From positions 372,001 through 436,000 of the forward strand of contig JAFEDR010000011.1 in the NCBI GenBank assembly GCA_018241525.1: DNA of 64,000 nt, given 5' to 3'. Source of the DNA: Pseudomonadota bacterium. GTDB taxonomy: Bacteria > Pseudomonadota > Gammaproteobacteria > Steroidobacterales > Steroidobacteraceae. Made by a program: the position numbers and the translations under genes. Numbering within the stretch: the stretch's first letter is position 1; the number at the start of each line of letters is the position of its first letter. This document shows, piece after piece, positions 20,091 to 29,441 of this stretch. The notes below the pieces were generated by a model, which did no database searches, had not been told where the DNA came from, and saw only the letters and a list, made by a program, of their open reading frames with translations.

Positions 20091-21368
20091 ATGATCACGC
20101 GACGCGGATTCCTGGCCCAGGGGACGCTGGCGACCGGCGCAGTGCTCATCGCGGGTGCGGCGGATGCGGCAACGCCGCCGCCGGCCGCGATCGCGGCGCT
20201 GAAGTCGCGCCGCCACGAGGCGCAGCCAATCAGCCGCGAAGAGCGAATCGCGCGCCGCGAGCGCGCCCGCCAGCTGATGGTCGAGGCCGGGCTCGACGCG
20301 CTGGTGATCGCCGAAGGCAGCTCGCTGCTCTACTTCTGCGGCGTGCACTGGTGGGGCAGCGAGCGGCTGTTCGCGGCGGTGTTGCCTGCGCACGGAGAGC
20401 CGTTCTACGTCTGCCCCGCCTTCGAAGAAGGCCGTGCCCGCGAGCAGCTCGCCGCCGGCACCGACCCGGAGCGCGCCGACGTGCGCACCTGGCAGGAGGA
20501 CGAGAGCCCGTACGAGCGGCTGGCGCAGGGCCTGCGCGAGCGGGGGGTCGCCACCGGCCGCGTCGGACTCGAGGAGAACGTCCGCTTCGTGTTCGCCGAC
20601 GGCATCGCGGCGGCGGCACCGCAGCTCAAGCTCGTCAGCGGCACGCCGGTCACCGCGGGCTGCCGCATGATCAAGAGCAGTCACGAGCTCGCGCTGATGC
20701 GGCTCGCCTCCGAGGTGACGCTCGCCGCCTACGAGGCGACCTACCGCTCGCTGCGCGTGGGGATGAACCAGCACGAGATCTCGGCGCTATCCCGCGAGGC
20801 GCACCGGCGGCTCGGCTTCGAAGGCGCGGCGGATCTGGTGCTGGTCGGGCCGGCCTCGGCGTTCCCGCATGGCAGCGTCGAGCCGCAGCCGCTGCGGGAA
20901 GGATCGATCGTGCTGTTCGACGGCGGCTGCGACGCCGAAGGCTACAAGTCGGACATTTCCCGGACCTTCGTGCTCGGCAAGCCGACGCCGCGCATGAACG
21001 AGGTCTTCGGCGTGGTACAGCGCGCGCAGTCGGCGGCGCTCGCCGCGGCACGACCGGGCGTGGAGTGCGGCGCGATCGACGCGGCCGCGCGCGCGGTCGT
21101 GACCGCGGCCGGCTTCGGACCCGACTACCGTCGCTTCACGCATCGCGTCGGCCATGGCATGGGCATGGACGGGCACGAGTGGCCCTACCTCGTGCGTGGC
21201 AACGCGCAGAAGCTCGCCGCCGGCATGACCACCAGCAACGAGCCCGGTATCTACCTGCGCGGGGAATTCGGTGTCCGGCTCGAGGACGACATGCACGTCA
21301 CGGAGACCGGCGCCGAGCTCTTCACGCCGCAGAGCCGCTCGCTGGAGCAGCCCTTCGCGCGCGCCTGA
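20091..21368 (+). CDS. Tat-exported M24 metallopeptidase (Xaa-Pro peptidase-like)
   Basis: Pita-bread fold metallopeptidase of the creatinase/aminopeptidase P type, 425 residues. The N-terminus has a twin-arginine signal (TRRGFLAQG, residues 3-11), so it is folded before export. All five metal ligands are present: Asp277 (FDGG), Asp288 (KSDISRTF), His355 (RVGHGMGMDGHE), Glu384 (SNEPGIY) and Glu398 (VRLEDD). It likely releases N-terminal residues next to proline outside the cytoplasm and adds to the secreted peptidases of this region. A TAGACT -10-like hexamer lies at 20049-20054 and GGGGGAA precedes the ATG. Confidence 0.9.
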   Translation: MITRRGFLAQGTLATGAVLIAGAADAATPPPAAIAALKSRRHEAQPISREERIARRERARQLMVEAGLDALVIAEGSSLLYFCGVHWWGSERLFAAVLPAHGEPFYVCPAFEEGRAREQLAAGTDPERADVRTWQEDESPYERLAQGLRERGVATGRVGLEENVRFVFADGIAAAAPQLKLVSGTPVTAGCRMIKSSHELALMRLASEVTLAAYEATYRSLRVGMNQHEISALSREAHRRLGFEGAADLVLVGPASAFPHGSVEPQPLREGSIVLFDGGCDAEGYKSDISRTFVLGKPTPRMNEVFGVVQRAQSAALAAARPGVECGAIDAAARAVVTAAGFGPDYRRFTHRVGHGMGMDGHEWPYLVRGNAQKLAAGMTTSNEPGIYLRGEFGVRLEDDMHVTETGAELFTPQSRSLEQPFARA

Positions 21369-21374
21369 GCGCGC

Positions 21375-22283
21375 TCAGCGCCCGGCGCGCAGGCGGCGTC
21401 GCGCCGCGGCGAGCTCGCGCTCGGCGGCGCCGGACAGAGTCGGATACTGCAGTCCGAGGCCGCCGATCGTTCCGGAGACGATGGCCGCAATCGCCGCGCG
21501 GGCGACGTACTTTCGGTCCGCGGGGATCACGTACCACGGCGCCCAGCGGGTGCTCGTCTGGCGCAGCATCTCCTGGTACGCCGCCATGTACTCGCGCCAG
21601 TAGGCGCGCTCGGCAAGGTCGGCCGCCGAAAACTTCCAGTGCTTGTCGCGCGCCTCGATGCGCTCCAGCAGCCGCCGGCGCTGCTCGGCGCGCGACACGT
21701 TCAGGAAGAACTTCAGGATCACGGTGCCGTTGCGCACCAGGTGCCGCTCGAAGCGATTGATGTCGTCGTAGCGCGCTTCCCAGAACTTGCGACCACCGGC
21801 GCGGCCGGGCAGCCGCTGCGCCGCGAGGATCTCCGGGTGGACCTTCACCACCAGCACTTCCTCGTAGTAGGAGCGGTTGAAGATGCCGATGCGGCCGCGC
21901 TCGGGCACCTTGTCCCAGTAGCGCCACAGGAAGTTGTGATCGAGCTCGATCTCCGACGGGCGGCGGAAGCCGTGCACCTCGCAGCCCTGCGGGTTGACCC
22001 CGGACATCACGTGCTTGATCGTGCCGTCCTTGCCGGCGGCGTCCATGGCCTGCAGCACGATCAGCACCGATTGCGTATCGCTCGCCCAGAGCAGCTGCTG
22101 CGCGCGTGCGAGCTCGGTGCGGCTTGCCTCGAGGAACGCCTGCGCGCGCTCCTTGACCGTGCCCGGGCCGAGGGGCGCGAAATCGCGCCCACCGGCGTCG
22201 GCCGGGTCGCAGTCGGCGAGCCGGAAGCGGCGCCCGGGTCGTACCTGGTAGCGGGCGATCAGGCGTCGATGACGCTGCGACAT
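21375..22283 (-). CDS. ppk2: Polyphosphate kinase 2 family phosphotransferase
   Basis: Transfers phosphate between polyphosphate and nucleotides. 302 residues from ATG 22283, which has GGGGG at good spacing. The Walker A-type loop is QAMDAAGKDG (79-87), followed by HGFRRPSEIELDHNFLWRYW and the Walker B/lid region IFNRSYYEEVLVVKVHP, all standard for PPK2. One domain only. Whether it makes GTP/ATP or phosphorylates NMPs (class I, II or III) cannot be fixed from sequence alone. Converges with the M24 gene, 6 bp between stops. Confidence 0.92.
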   Translation of the reverse strand: MSQRHRRLIARYQVRPGRRFRLADCDPADAGGRDFAPLGPGTVKERAQAFLEASRTELARAQQLLWASDTQSVLIVLQAMDAAGKDGTIKHVMSGVNPQGCEVHGFRRPSEIELDHNFLWRYWDKVPERGRIGIFNRSYYEEVLVVKVHPEILAAQRLPGRAGGRKFWEARYDDINRFERHLVRNGTVILKFFLNVSRAEQRRRLLERIEARDKHWKFSAADLAERAYWREYMAAYQEMLRQTSTRWAPWYVIPADRKYVARAAIAAIVSGTIGGLGLQYPTLSGAAERELAAARRRLRAGR

Positions 22284-22354
22284 CGGTAGCCCCCGTTCGG
22301 GTCGCGCGCGGTGCGCGCTCCCTAGATACCGCGAATCGGCCGGCGGCGAAAGCG

Positions 22355-22384
22355 CTGGCACCCGTCGCGGCCGCGCGCGACACT
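22355..22384 (+). promoter_or_regulatory. Candidate promoter of trmB
   Basis: CTGGCA (4/6 of the -35 consensus), 18-bp spacer, GACACT as -10, about 27 nt before the trmB ATG. The same -10 sequence appears upstream of pyrE and of the small gene at 62429. Confidence 0.35.
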
Positions 22385-22411
22385 GGCGCCCCGTCCCGCC
22401 GACCCGTGCCG

Positions 22412-23113
22412 ATGAACGAGCCCGCTGCCCCCGCCGCCCCCGCCCGCCGTGCGATCCGCTCGTTCGTGCGCCGCGAGGGCCGCATCACGGCCGCGCAATC
22501 CCGTGCGCTCGAGGAGCACTGGGGGCGTTACGGCGTCGAGTTCCACGGCACCCCGCTCGACCTCGACGCGCTGTTCGGCCGCCGCGCGCCGCGCACGCTC
22601 GAGATCGGCTTCGGCGACGGCGAGACCCTGGTGGCGCTCGCCGCGCGGCACCCCGAGCGGGACTACCTCGGGCTCGAGGTGCACGCGCCGGGCGTCGGTC
22701 ACTGCCTGCTGCGCGCGGCAGCGGCAGGTCTCACGAACGTCCGCGTGCTGCGACACGACGCGGTCGAGGTGCTCGAGCACGGACTCCCGCCCGCCTCGCT
22801 CGACGAGGTGCTGATCTACTTCCCGGATCCGTGGCCCAAGAAGCGGCACCACAAGCGACGGCTGCTGCAGCCGGCGTTCGCGGCACTGCTGGCGACGCGG
22901 CTCGCGCCGGGCGGTCGGTTGCGCCTCGCGACCGACTGGGCCCCGTACGCCGAGTGGATGCGCGCCGTGCTCGACCCGAGCGCCGAGTTCGTCAACGAGG
23001 CAGGCGCGGCCGGCTACGTGCCGCGGCCGGCCGAGCGTCCGGAGACGAAGTTCGAGCGGCGCGGGGCACGGCTCGGGCAGGCGGCGCGCGACCTCGCCTA
23101 CCGCCGCCGCTGA
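22412..23113 (+). CDS. trmB: tRNA (guanine-N7)-methyltransferase
   Basis: Methylates G46 of tRNA at N7. 233 residues from ATG 22412 (an in-frame GTG two codons earlier is possible). The N-terminal TrmB signature FVRREGRITAAQSRALEEHW is followed by SAM motif I in LEIGFGDGETLVALA, the acidic GLEVHAPGVGHCL, and the hallmark YFPDPWPKKRHHKRR. Complete and ordinary. Convergent with the MarC-family gene with a single base between the stops. Confidence 0.96.
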   Translation: MNEPAAPAAPARRAIRSFVRREGRITAAQSRALEEHWGRYGVEFHGTPLDLDALFGRRAPRTLEIGFGDGETLVALAARHPERDYLGLEVHAPGVGHCLLRAAAAGLTNVRVLRHDAVEVLEHGLPPASLDEVLIYFPDPWPKKRHHKRRLLQPAFAALLATRLAPGGRLRLATDWAPYAEWMRAVLDPSAEFVNEAGAAGYVPRPAERPETKFERRGARLGQAARDLAYRRR

Positions 23114-23114
23114 C

Positions 23115-23735
23115 TCAGGCGAAGTGGAAGGCGCCCTTGAGGCCGTCGATCACGAACTGCACCGCGAGCGCCGCGAGCACGACCCCGGCGACGCGCGTCA
23201 CGACGTTGGCACCGGTGACGCCGAGTACCCGCATCACGAGCGGCGCGAGCAGCATCGCGACCAGCGACAGCCCGACCACGGCCGCCATCACGAGGACGAG
23301 CCCCGCGTAGAGCAGCGGCGCCGGCCGGATCGAGCCGAAGGTCAGCAGCACGGTCGCGATGGCCCCGGGCCCGGAAATCAGCGGGAAGGCGAGCGGGAAG
23401 ACCGAGATGTCGGCGCGCCGCCGGGTCTCCGCCTTCTCCTCGGGCGTGGTCTTCTCCTCGCGCGCGAACACCATGTCGAGCGCGATCAGGAACAGCATCA
23501 CGCCACCGCCGATGCGGAACGCGGCGATGCTGATGCCCATCACGCCGATGAACCAGCCGCCGCCGAGGGCGAAGGCGACGAAGATGCCGAGCGCCACGGC
23601 GCTCGCCTTCCAGGCCATGCGGCGCCGGTAGCCGGCGCTGCCGCCCTCGGTCATCGTGGCGAACAGCGGTGCCATCGACGGCGGGTCGACGACCACGAAC
23701 AGCACCACGAAGAATTTGACGAGCTCGTCGAGCAT
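23115..23735 (-). CDS. MarC family integral membrane protein
   Basis: 206 residues with six predicted transmembrane helices; MarC/UPF0056 signatures include VVDPPSMAPLFATMT near the N-terminus and FPLAFPLISGPGAIATVLL in the middle. Start at ATG 23735; an upstream in-frame start adds a weak nine-residue extension. Despite the name, the family is not shown to confer antibiotic resistance and its function is unknown. Last gene of the minus-strand run xthA-ampG-Rieske-marC. Confidence 0.92.
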   Translation of the reverse strand: MLDELVKFFVVLFVVVDPPSMAPLFATMTEGGSAGYRRRMAWKASAVALGIFVAFALGGGWFIGVMGISIAAFRIGGGVMLFLIALDMVFAREEKTTPEEKAETRRRADISVFPLAFPLISGPGAIATVLLTFGSIRPAPLLYAGLVLVMAAVVGLSLVAMLLAPLVMRVLGVTGANVVTRVAGVVLAALAVQFVIDGLKGAFHFA

Positions 23736-23777
23736 GGCCTCACCGCCGGTCGCGGCGAGCATAGCAGCCGCGCGCCC

Positions 23778-24170
23778 TCAGTCGGCGAAGGCCTCGGCCC
23801 GCACGCCCGCGGCCAGCAGCACGTAGCCGGCCGCGACCTCCACCGGCACCCGGCGCAGCCGCGCGCCCGGGCAGGGGCCGGCGACGCACAGGCCGGTCGC
23901 GATCTCGAACAGCGCACCGTGCGAGTGGCACAGCAGCAGCGAGCTGTCCGCCGTCAGGAACTCGTGCGGGCGCAGGTTCAGCGGATGCCCGGCGTGCGGG
24001 CAGCGGTTCACGTAGGCGTGCACCTCGGCGCCGCGGCGCACCACCAGTCCCGACAGCGGCCAGTCGCCTCGACCGACCCGAAAAGCGCGCGTGCCGGGAT
24101 CGGCGAGCTCGCCGAGCGCGCACAGCACGCGCTCGACGTCGAGCTCCCGCGGCGGCTCAGCCTCGGTCAT
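23778..24170 (-). CDS. Rieske-type [2Fe-2S] ferredoxin-like protein
   Basis: 130-residue soluble Rieske domain. The cluster ligands are Cys57 and His59 (RCPHAG) and Cys81 and His84 (CHSHG), in the usual C-x-H...C-x2-H layout, so a [2Fe-2S] centre should form. No signal peptide or membrane anchor. Its gene starts 14 bp inside the 3' end of ampG, so translation is probably coupled. Electron partner unknown. Confidence 0.92.
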   Translation of the reverse strand: MTEAEPPRELDVERVLCALGELADPGTRAFRVGRGDWPLSGLVVRRGAEVHAYVNRCPHAGHPLNLRPHEFLTADSSLLLCHSHGALFEIATGLCVAGPCPGARLRRVPVEVAAGYVLLAAGVRAEAFAD

Positions 24171-25422
24171 CGAGGGCCTGGATGCGCGCCCGCTGCAGCC
24201 AGACCATCGCCAGCCCCGGCATGCCGAGCGCGAAGGCGACGACGTAGTACATCGGCCAGCCGGCGTGGTCGGCGACCCAGCCCGCCGGGTAGCCGAGCCC
24301 GTAGCGCGGCAGCTGCGACAGCGCGGTCAGCAGCGCGTACTGGAACGCGCTGAAGCGCGGGTCGCACAGCGACATCATCAGCGCCACCACCGCGACGTTG
24401 CCCATCGCGTGGGTCAGGTGCTCGAGGATCGCCGCCGCGATCATCACGGGATAGTTCTTGCCGGCGAGCGCGAGCACGTAGTACGCGAGGTTGGAGAGCG
24501 CCTGCATGACGCCGAACAGCAGCATCGCGCGCAGCAGGCCGAGCCGCACCATCCACACGCCAGCCAGCACCGATCCGGCGACCGAGGCGGCCAGCCAGAC
24601 GATCTTCACGACCACCGCGATCTCGGTGTTCGTGAAGCCGAGGTCCTTGACGAAGGGCGTGAAGAGCTTGAGCGAGAACGCGTCGCCGAGCTTGAAGATC
24701 ATCACCAGCGCGAGCAGCGCCCGGCCGGTCGGATTGTCGAGCAGCTGCCGCAGCGGCTCGAGCACGGCCTCGCGCAGCGACGCCGGCGGCGGCGCATGGC
24801 GCACCGGCTCCGGTGCACGCAGCGTCGCGATCGCGAAGGCCGCCATCGCGGCCGCGATCACCAGCCAGGACCCGTGCCAGCCGATCGCATCGGCCAGCAG
24901 CATCGTCACCGCGAGCGCGAGATAGGTCGCGGCGCGGTAGCCAACGGTGGTCGCGGTGACGGCGAAGCCCCGCTCGGCCGGGGTCACGACGTCGGCGCGG
25001 TACGCGTCGATCACGATGTCCTGGCTCGCCGACAGGAACACGACCAGGAGCGCGCAGGCGGTGACGCCGGCAAGCGAGGTCGCCGGATCCTGCAGGGCGA
25101 AGAGCCCGATCGCACCGGCCAGCAGCAGCTGCGCGAGCAGGATCCAGCCGCGCCTGCGCCCGAGCCACGGCGGTGCGTAGCGATCGAGCAGCGGCGCCCA
25201 CAGCGGCTTCAGCAGGTACGGGATCGCGACGTAGGTGACGAGACCGATCGCGGTGTTCGAGACGTGCGCGTCCTTGAGCCAGGCCTGCAGCGCGCTCTCG
25301 GACAGCTGGTTCGGATAGCCGGAAGCGGCGCCGAACACCAGCAGCACCAGCATCTTCGGACTCGCGAGCACCTGCCGCAGCCCGGGCTTCGCGGGCGCCG
25401 CGGCGGCCGGCTCAGAGGGCAT
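24157..25422 (-). CDS. ampG: AmpG-like MFS permease
   Basis: Inner-membrane muropeptide importer for peptidoglycan recycling; brings anhydro-muropeptides into the cytoplasm. 421 residues, 12 predicted helices. AmpG-type features are the N-terminal GFASGYP-like segment (GAASGYPNQLSESALQAWLKD), LLKPLWAPLLDRYAPPWLGRRRGW and the mid-protein LSASQDIVIDAYRADVV. Its start lies 11 bp inside the xthA gene and its end overlaps the Rieske gene. The pairing with xthA is probably just operon packing. Confidence 0.9.
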   Translation of the reverse strand: MPSEPAAAAPAKPGLRQVLASPKMLVLLVFGAASGYPNQLSESALQAWLKDAHVSNTAIGLVTYVAIPYLLKPLWAPLLDRYAPPWLGRRRGWILLAQLLLAGAIGLFALQDPATSLAGVTACALLVVFLSASQDIVIDAYRADVVTPAERGFAVTATTVGYRAATYLALAVTMLLADAIGWHGSWLVIAAAMAAFAIATLRAPEPVRHAPPPASLREAVLEPLRQLLDNPTGRALLALVMIFKLGDAFSLKLFTPFVKDLGFTNTEIAVVVKIVWLAASVAGSVLAGVWMVRLGLLRAMLLFGVMQALSNLAYYVLALAGKNYPVMIAAAILEHLTHAMGNVAVVALMMSLCDPRFSAFQYALLTALSQLPRYGLGYPAGWVADHAGWPMYYVVAFALGMPGLAMVWLQRARIQALDDRG

Positions 25423-26185
25423 GGTCGTAGTCGAGGATCAGCGGGGCGTGGTCGGAGAAGCGGGTCTTCTTCCAGATGCTGGCGCGCTGGATGCGACCGG
25501 CGAGCCCGGCGCTGACGACGTGGTAGTCGATGCGCCAGCCGACGTTCTTCGACCAGGCCTGGCCGCGGTTCGACCACCACGTGTACTGCTCGGGCCGTTC
25601 GTCGACTGTCCGAAAACCGTCGACCCAGCCGCGGCGGCCGAACAGCTCGTCGAGCCAGGCGCGCTCCTCGGGCAGGAAGCCCGAGTTCTTCTGGTTGGAG
25701 CGCCAGTTCTTCAGGTCGATCTCGCGGTGCGCGATGTTCCAGTCGCCGCACAGCACGACGTCGCGACGGCTGCGGCGCAGGCGCTCGAGGTGCGGCACGA
25801 AGGCGTCCAGGAAGCGGAACTTGGCGGCCTGGCGCTCGGGGCTCGACGATCCGGACGGCAGGTACAGCGACACCACCGACAGCTTGCCGAAGCGCGCCTC
25901 GAGATACCGCCCCTCGCGGTCGAACTCGGCGGCGCCGAAGCCGCGGATCACCCGGTCCGGCTTGCGGCGCGACAGCAGCGCGACGCCGCTGTAGCCGCGC
26001 TTCTCCGCGTGCAGCCACTCGGCGTGGTAGCCACGGGGCTGAAGCTGCGCGGGCTCGAGGTCGGCATCGGTGCAGCGTGTCTCCTGCAGGCAGACGACGT
26101 CGAGGTCCTGGCGCGGCAGCCAGTCGTAGAAGCCCTTGCGCGCCGCCGAGCGGATGCCGTTGCAGTTGAGCGAAGCGATGCGCAT
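25412..26185 (-). CDS. xthA: Exodeoxyribonuclease III (AP endonuclease)
   Basis: Repairs abasic sites and degrades 3' ends of duplex DNA. 257 residues, family length. Motifs: N-terminal [13 protein letters not shown], metal Glu in VVCLQETRC, catalytic [15 protein letters not shown], and C-terminal WRIDYHVVS plus [11 protein letters not shown]. First gene of a four-gene minus-strand run. The ATG at 26185 has no Shine-Dalgarno, but an extended -10 ends six bases before it, so the mRNA may be leaderless. Confidence 0.96.
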   Translation of the reverse strand: MRIASLNCNGIRSAARKGFYDWLPRQDLDVVCLQETRCTDADLEPAQLQPRGYHAEWLHAEKRGYSGVALLSRRKPDRVIRGFGAAEFDREGRYLEARFGKLSVVSLYLPSGSSSPERQAAKFRFLDAFVPHLERLRRSRRDVVLCGDWNIAHREIDLKNWRSNQKNSGFLPEERAWLDELFGRRGWVDGFRTVDERPEQYTWWSNRGQAWSKNVGWRIDYHVVSAGLAGRIQRASIWKKTRFSDHAPLILDYDHAL

Positions 26186-26191
26186 GCGCCG

Positions 26192-26200
26192 ATCATAGCA
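26192..26200 (-). promoter_or_regulatory. Extended -10 of xthA, close enough for a leaderless mRNA
   Basis: On the minus strand TGC-TATGAT is a near-perfect extended -10. Six bases separate it from the xthA ATG, so transcription would start at or next to the A of the start codon. No good -35 is seen, as is common with extended -10 promoters. Confidence 0.5.
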
Positions 26201-26215
26201 AGCGTCCCGGCACGC

Positions 26216-26244
26216 TTGTCCGGCCCGGGCTTTCGACGGACACT
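26216..26244 (+). promoter_or_regulatory. Candidate promoter of pyrE
   Basis: TTGTCC, 17-bp spacer, GACACT, then 9 bases to the pyrE ATG, which would leave a leader of only two or three bases. It overlaps the upstream side of the divergent xthA promoter. Confidence 0.35.
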
Positions 26245-26253
26245 AGCGGCGCC

Positions 26254-26904
26254 ATGCAAGCCTTCCAACGAGAATTCCTCGAGCTCGCGCTGCGCCTCGG
26301 CGTGCTGCGCTTCGGGCGCTACACGCTCAAGTCCGGCCGCGAGAGTCCGTACTTCTTCAACGCTGGCCTGTTCGACACCGGTCGTGCCATCGGCGGCCTC
26401 GGGCGGGCCTACGCCGCCGCGCTCGTGCGCGCCGGCATCGAGTTCGACCTGTTGTTCGGGCCGGCGTACAAGGGCATCCCGCTGGTGACCGCCACCGCCG
26501 CGGCGCTCGCCGAGCAGCACGGTCGCGACGTGCCGTATTGCTTCAACCGCAAGGAGGCGAAGGACCACGGCGAAGGTGGCCGGATCGTCGGGCGCGCGCT
26601 CGCCGGCCGGGTGCTCATCGTCGACGACGTGATCACCGCGGGCACCGCCATCCGCGAGTCGATCGACATCATCCGCGGTGCCGGCGCGACGCCCGTCGGC
26701 GTGCTGCTCGCGCTCGACCGCGAGGAGCGGGGCCGGGAGTCGGCGCGCTCGGCGGTGCAGGAGGTGCGCGACGCCTTCGGCCTGCCGGTGGTGTCGATCC
26801 TGACGCTGACCGACCTGATCAGCGGCCTCGAGGCCGGCGTCGGCGGGGTGCCGCCCGAAACGCTGCCGGCGCTGCGCGCGTACCGGTCCGAGTACGGGGC
26901 CTGA
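26254..26904 (+). CDS. pyrE: Orotate phosphoribosyltransferase
   Basis: Joins orotate and PRPP to give OMP in pyrimidine synthesis. 216 residues with [23 protein letters not shown] at the N-terminus, [24 protein letters not shown] on the catalytic loop and the PRPP-binding motif [14 protein letters not shown]. All residues expected for activity are present. Divergent from xthA; no attenuator was recognised upstream. Confidence 0.97.
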   Translation: MQAFQREFLELALRLGVLRFGRYTLKSGRESPYFFNAGLFDTGRAIGGLGRAYAAALVRAGIEFDLLFGPAYKGIPLVTATAAALAEQHGRDVPYCFNRKEAKDHGEGGRIVGRALAGRVLIVDDVITAGTAIRESIDIIRGAGATPVGVLLALDREERGRESARSAVQEVRDAFGLPVVSILTLTDLISGLEAGVGGVPPETLPALRAYRSEYGA

Positions 26905-27014
26905 GCGGGACGGGACGTGGATCCGCCCGCGGGGCCCCGAAGCGTGACGCAGCTCTCGTCGGGCGGCCGCCGAGGGTGCACAATCTCCCCTCCCCGAGCG
27001 TCGATGCTTCCGCC

Positions 27015-27713
27015 ATGAGCCGCGCACCCCTGACCGCCGTCGTCTGTTTCGCCGCGCTGACCGCCGCCGCGGGGGCTGCCACGCCGCAGCGCGACCCGAG
27101 CAAGCAGACGCCGGTCTATAAGTGGGTCGACGAGAAGGGCGTGGTCCACTACGGCGACGCGGTGCCGCCGCAGTACGCCGACCAGGACAAGACGATCCTG
27201 AACTCGCAGGGCGTCGCCGTCGGCGCGATCCCCGGCAAGCGCACGCCGGAGCAGCTCGCGGCCGAGGCCGCACAGCGCAAGGCCGAGGAGCGTGCGCACG
27301 AGCAGCAGGTCCTGAGCCGCCAGCGCGACCAGAACCTGCTCGCCACGTACCTGTCGGTCGAGGAGATCGAGGCGCTGCGCGACCGGCGTGCCGAGATTCT
27401 CGACGCGCAGGCGCGGGTCACGAGCCAGTACCTCGACCAGCTGAAGGGCCGGCAGAAGCAGCTCGAGCAGCAGGCCAGTCACTTCAAGCCCTACAACCCG
27501 GCGCCGACCGCGCCGCAGCTGCCGGACCGGCTCGCCGAGGACCTGGTGCGCACGACCAGCGACATCGCGACCCAGCAGCGCAATCTCGAGGTCAAGCGCC
27601 AGGAGCTCGAGAAGCTGAAGGCGCAGTTCGCGAGCGACATCGCCCGCTTCAAGGAGCTGAAGCGGATCCAGAACGACTACAACAACGGCGGCTCGCCGGC
27701 CGCGAAACAGTAG
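27015..27713 (+). CDS. Exported DUF4124 protein with coiled-coil
   Basis: 232 residues: signal peptide (1-22), then a DUF4124 domain (VYKWVDEKGVVHYGDAVPPQY, residues about 34-54) and a long helical, Gln/Glu/Lys/Arg-rich region with predicted coiled coil. DUF4124 proteins are periplasmic and of unknown function. The longer open frame that reaches back into pyrE is rejected because the signal peptide begins at ATG 27015. Converges with dut. Confidence 0.85.
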   Translation: MSRAPLTAVVCFAALTAAAGAATPQRDPSKQTPVYKWVDEKGVVHYGDAVPPQYADQDKTILNSQGVAVGAIPGKRTPEQLAAEAAQRKAEERAHEQQVLSRQRDQNLLATYLSVEEIEALRDRRAEILDAQARVTSQYLDQLKGRQKQLEQQASHFKPYNPAPTAPQLPDRLAEDLVRTTSDIATQQRNLEVKRQELEKLKAQFASDIARFKELKRIQNDYNNGGSPAAKQ

Positions 27714-27726
27714 TCGCCGGCAGTCC

Positions 27727-28182
27727 CTAGCTGCGGCCGGAGCTGCCGAAGCCGCCCGCGCCGCGCCGCGAGGCGTCGAAGGACTCGACCACCTCGAGCC
27801 GCACCTGCACGACCGGCACCACCACGAGCTGCGCGATCCGCTCGCCGGGCTCGATCGTGAAGCTGCTGCCACCGCGATTCCAGACCGAGGCCATGAGCTG
27901 TCCCTGGTAGTCCGAGTCGATCAGGCCGACCAGGTTGCCGAGCACGATGCCGTGCTTGTGCCCGAGCCCCGACCGCGGCAGCAACACCGCCGCCAGCCCC
28001 GGATCATCGAGGTGGATCGCAAGCCCGGTTGGCACCAGTTCGGTGCGCCCGGCGTCGAGGACCAGCGGCGCGTCCAGGCAGGCGCGCAGGTCGAGCCCGG
28101 CGGATCCCTCGGTCGCATAGGCCGGCAGCGGCCAGTCGCGACCGAGCCGCGGATCGAGCACCTTGACCTGCAGCGGCCGCAC
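27727..28182 (-). CDS. dut: dUTP diphosphatase
   Basis: Hydrolyses dUTP to dUMP and PPi, keeping uracil out of DNA and supplying dTMP synthesis. 151 residues, normal trimeric dUTPase length, from GTG 28182. The five family motifs are visible: [41 protein letters not shown] and the C-terminal [11 protein letters not shown]. The start lies 2 bp after the coaBC stop, so it is translated from the coaBC mRNA, the usual arrangement. Confidence 0.95.
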   Translation of the reverse strand: MRPLQVKVLDPRLGRDWPLPAYATEGSAGLDLRACLDAPLVLDAGRTELVPTGLAIHLDDPGLAAVLLPRSGLGHKHGIVLGNLVGLIDSDYQGQLMASVWNRGGSSFTIEPGERIAQLVVVPVVQVRLEVVESFDASRRGAGGFGSSGRS

Positions 28183-28184
28183 GC

Positions 28185-29435
28185 TCAGCCGGCCACCGGC
28201 GCGAGCCGGCGCTGCGGCCGCGCCGCGTCGCGGTAGCGCTCGGCCACGAGTGCGATGAATTCGCGCGCGAGCTCGGCCTTCGACTTCAGCGCGAGCTCGC
28301 GGCGGCCTCCCGGCCAGAGCACGAGCAGCGCGTTGTCGTCGCGGTCGAAGGCGCGGTCGGCGCCGACCTCGTTGGCCGCGATCAGGTCGAGGTGCTTGCG
28401 CGCGAGCTTGTCGCGCGCGTGCTTCTCGACATCGGTGGTCTCGGCGGCGAAGCCGACCGTGAACGGCCGCTGCTCGAGCGCCGCCACCGACGCCAGGATG
28501 TCCGGCGCCTTCTGCAGCGACAGCTCGAAGCAGTCGCTGGTCTTCTTGATCTTGTCCTTCGCGCAGCGCGCCGGCGCGTAATCCGCGACCGCCGCCGCCC
28601 CGATGTAGATGTCGGCGCCCGCGACCGAGCCGTGCACCGCCTCGTACATCTGCTCGGCCGTCTCGACATCGATGCGCCGCACGCCCGGCGGCGAGGCGAG
28701 GCTGACCGGGCCGCTGACCAGCGTCACCTCGGCGCCGGCATCGCGCGCCGCCGCGGCGATCGCAAAGCCCATCTTCCCCGAGCTGCGGTTGCTGATGAAG
28801 CGCACCGGATCGAGCGGCTCGCGCGTGGGGCCCGCGCTGATCACGACCTTGAGCCCCGCGAGCACGCCGTCCGCCGCCGGCGCCGCCGCGTAGAGCTCGG
28901 CCGCGATCGCCTCGGGCTCGAGCATCCGGCCTTCGCCCACCTCGCCGCAGGCCTGCTCGCCGCTCGCCGGGCCGAGCAGCTGCACGCCGCGGGCGCGCAG
29001 CGTCGCGACGTTTGCCTGGGTGGCGGGATGCGCCCACATCTGGCGGTTCATGGCCGGCGCCGCCCAGACGGGAGCGGCGGTCGCGAGGCACAGCGTCGCG
29101 AGCAGGTCGTCGGCGCGTCCGCCGGCGAGGCGGGCGAGGAAATCGGCGCTCGCTGGCGCGATCAGCACGGTGTCCGCCCAGCGGGCGAGCTCGATGTGCC
29201 CCATCGCGGCTTCGGCGGCCTCGTCCCAGAGCTCGGTCCGCACCGGCCGGCCGGAGAGCGCCTGGAAGGTCAGCGGCGTCACGAAGTGACGTGCGCCCGC
29301 GGTCATCACCACCTGTACCTCGGCACCCCGTTCGCGGAGCCGGCGCGTGAGCTCGGCCGCCTTGTACGCGGCGATCCCGCCGGTCACGCCGAGCAGGATC
29401 CGGCGCGGCAAGGAGACGGGCGCAGGGTCGGGCAT
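28185..29435 (-). CDS. coaBC: Bifunctional phosphopantothenoylcysteine decarboxylase / synthetase
   Basis: Second and third steps of CoA synthesis from 4'-phosphopantothenate. 416 residues from ATG 29435. The FMN-binding CoaC half has [31 protein letters not shown] with the family's decarboxylase segment and [14 protein letters not shown]; the CoaB half has [26 protein letters not shown] residues and AAVADYAP, ending near [20 protein letters not shown]. Start fits the family; the frame is open upstream but without similarity. No Shine-Dalgarno; a good promoter ends six bases from the ATG. Confidence 0.96.
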   Translation of the reverse strand: MPDPAPVSLPRRILLGVTGGIAAYKAAELTRRLRERGAEVQVVMTAGARHFVTPLTFQALSGRPVRTELWDEAAEAAMGHIELARWADTVLIAPASADFLARLAGGRADDLLATLCLATAAPVWAAPAMNRQMWAHPATQANVATLRARGVQLLGPASGEQACGEVGEGRMLEPEAIAAELYAAAPAADGVLAGLKVVISAGPTREPLDPVRFISNRSSGKMGFAIAAAARDAGAEVTLVSGPVSLASPPGVRRIDVETAEQMYEAVHGSVAGADIYIGAAAVADYAPARCAKDKIKKTSDCFELSLQKAPDILASVAALEQRPFTVGFAAETTDVEKHARDKLARKHLDLIAANEVGADRAFDRDDNALLVLWPGGRRELALKSKAELAREFIALVAERYRDAARPQRRLAPVAG

Positions 29436-29441
29436 GCCGGG

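Noticed and set aside
22284..22361. Upstream extension of the PPK2 gene
   Set aside because: The ATG at 22283 has a good ribosome site and matches family N-termini; the extension has no similarity.
23115..23735. MarC protein as an antibiotic-resistance gene
   Set aside because: The family name is historical and no resistance role is established.
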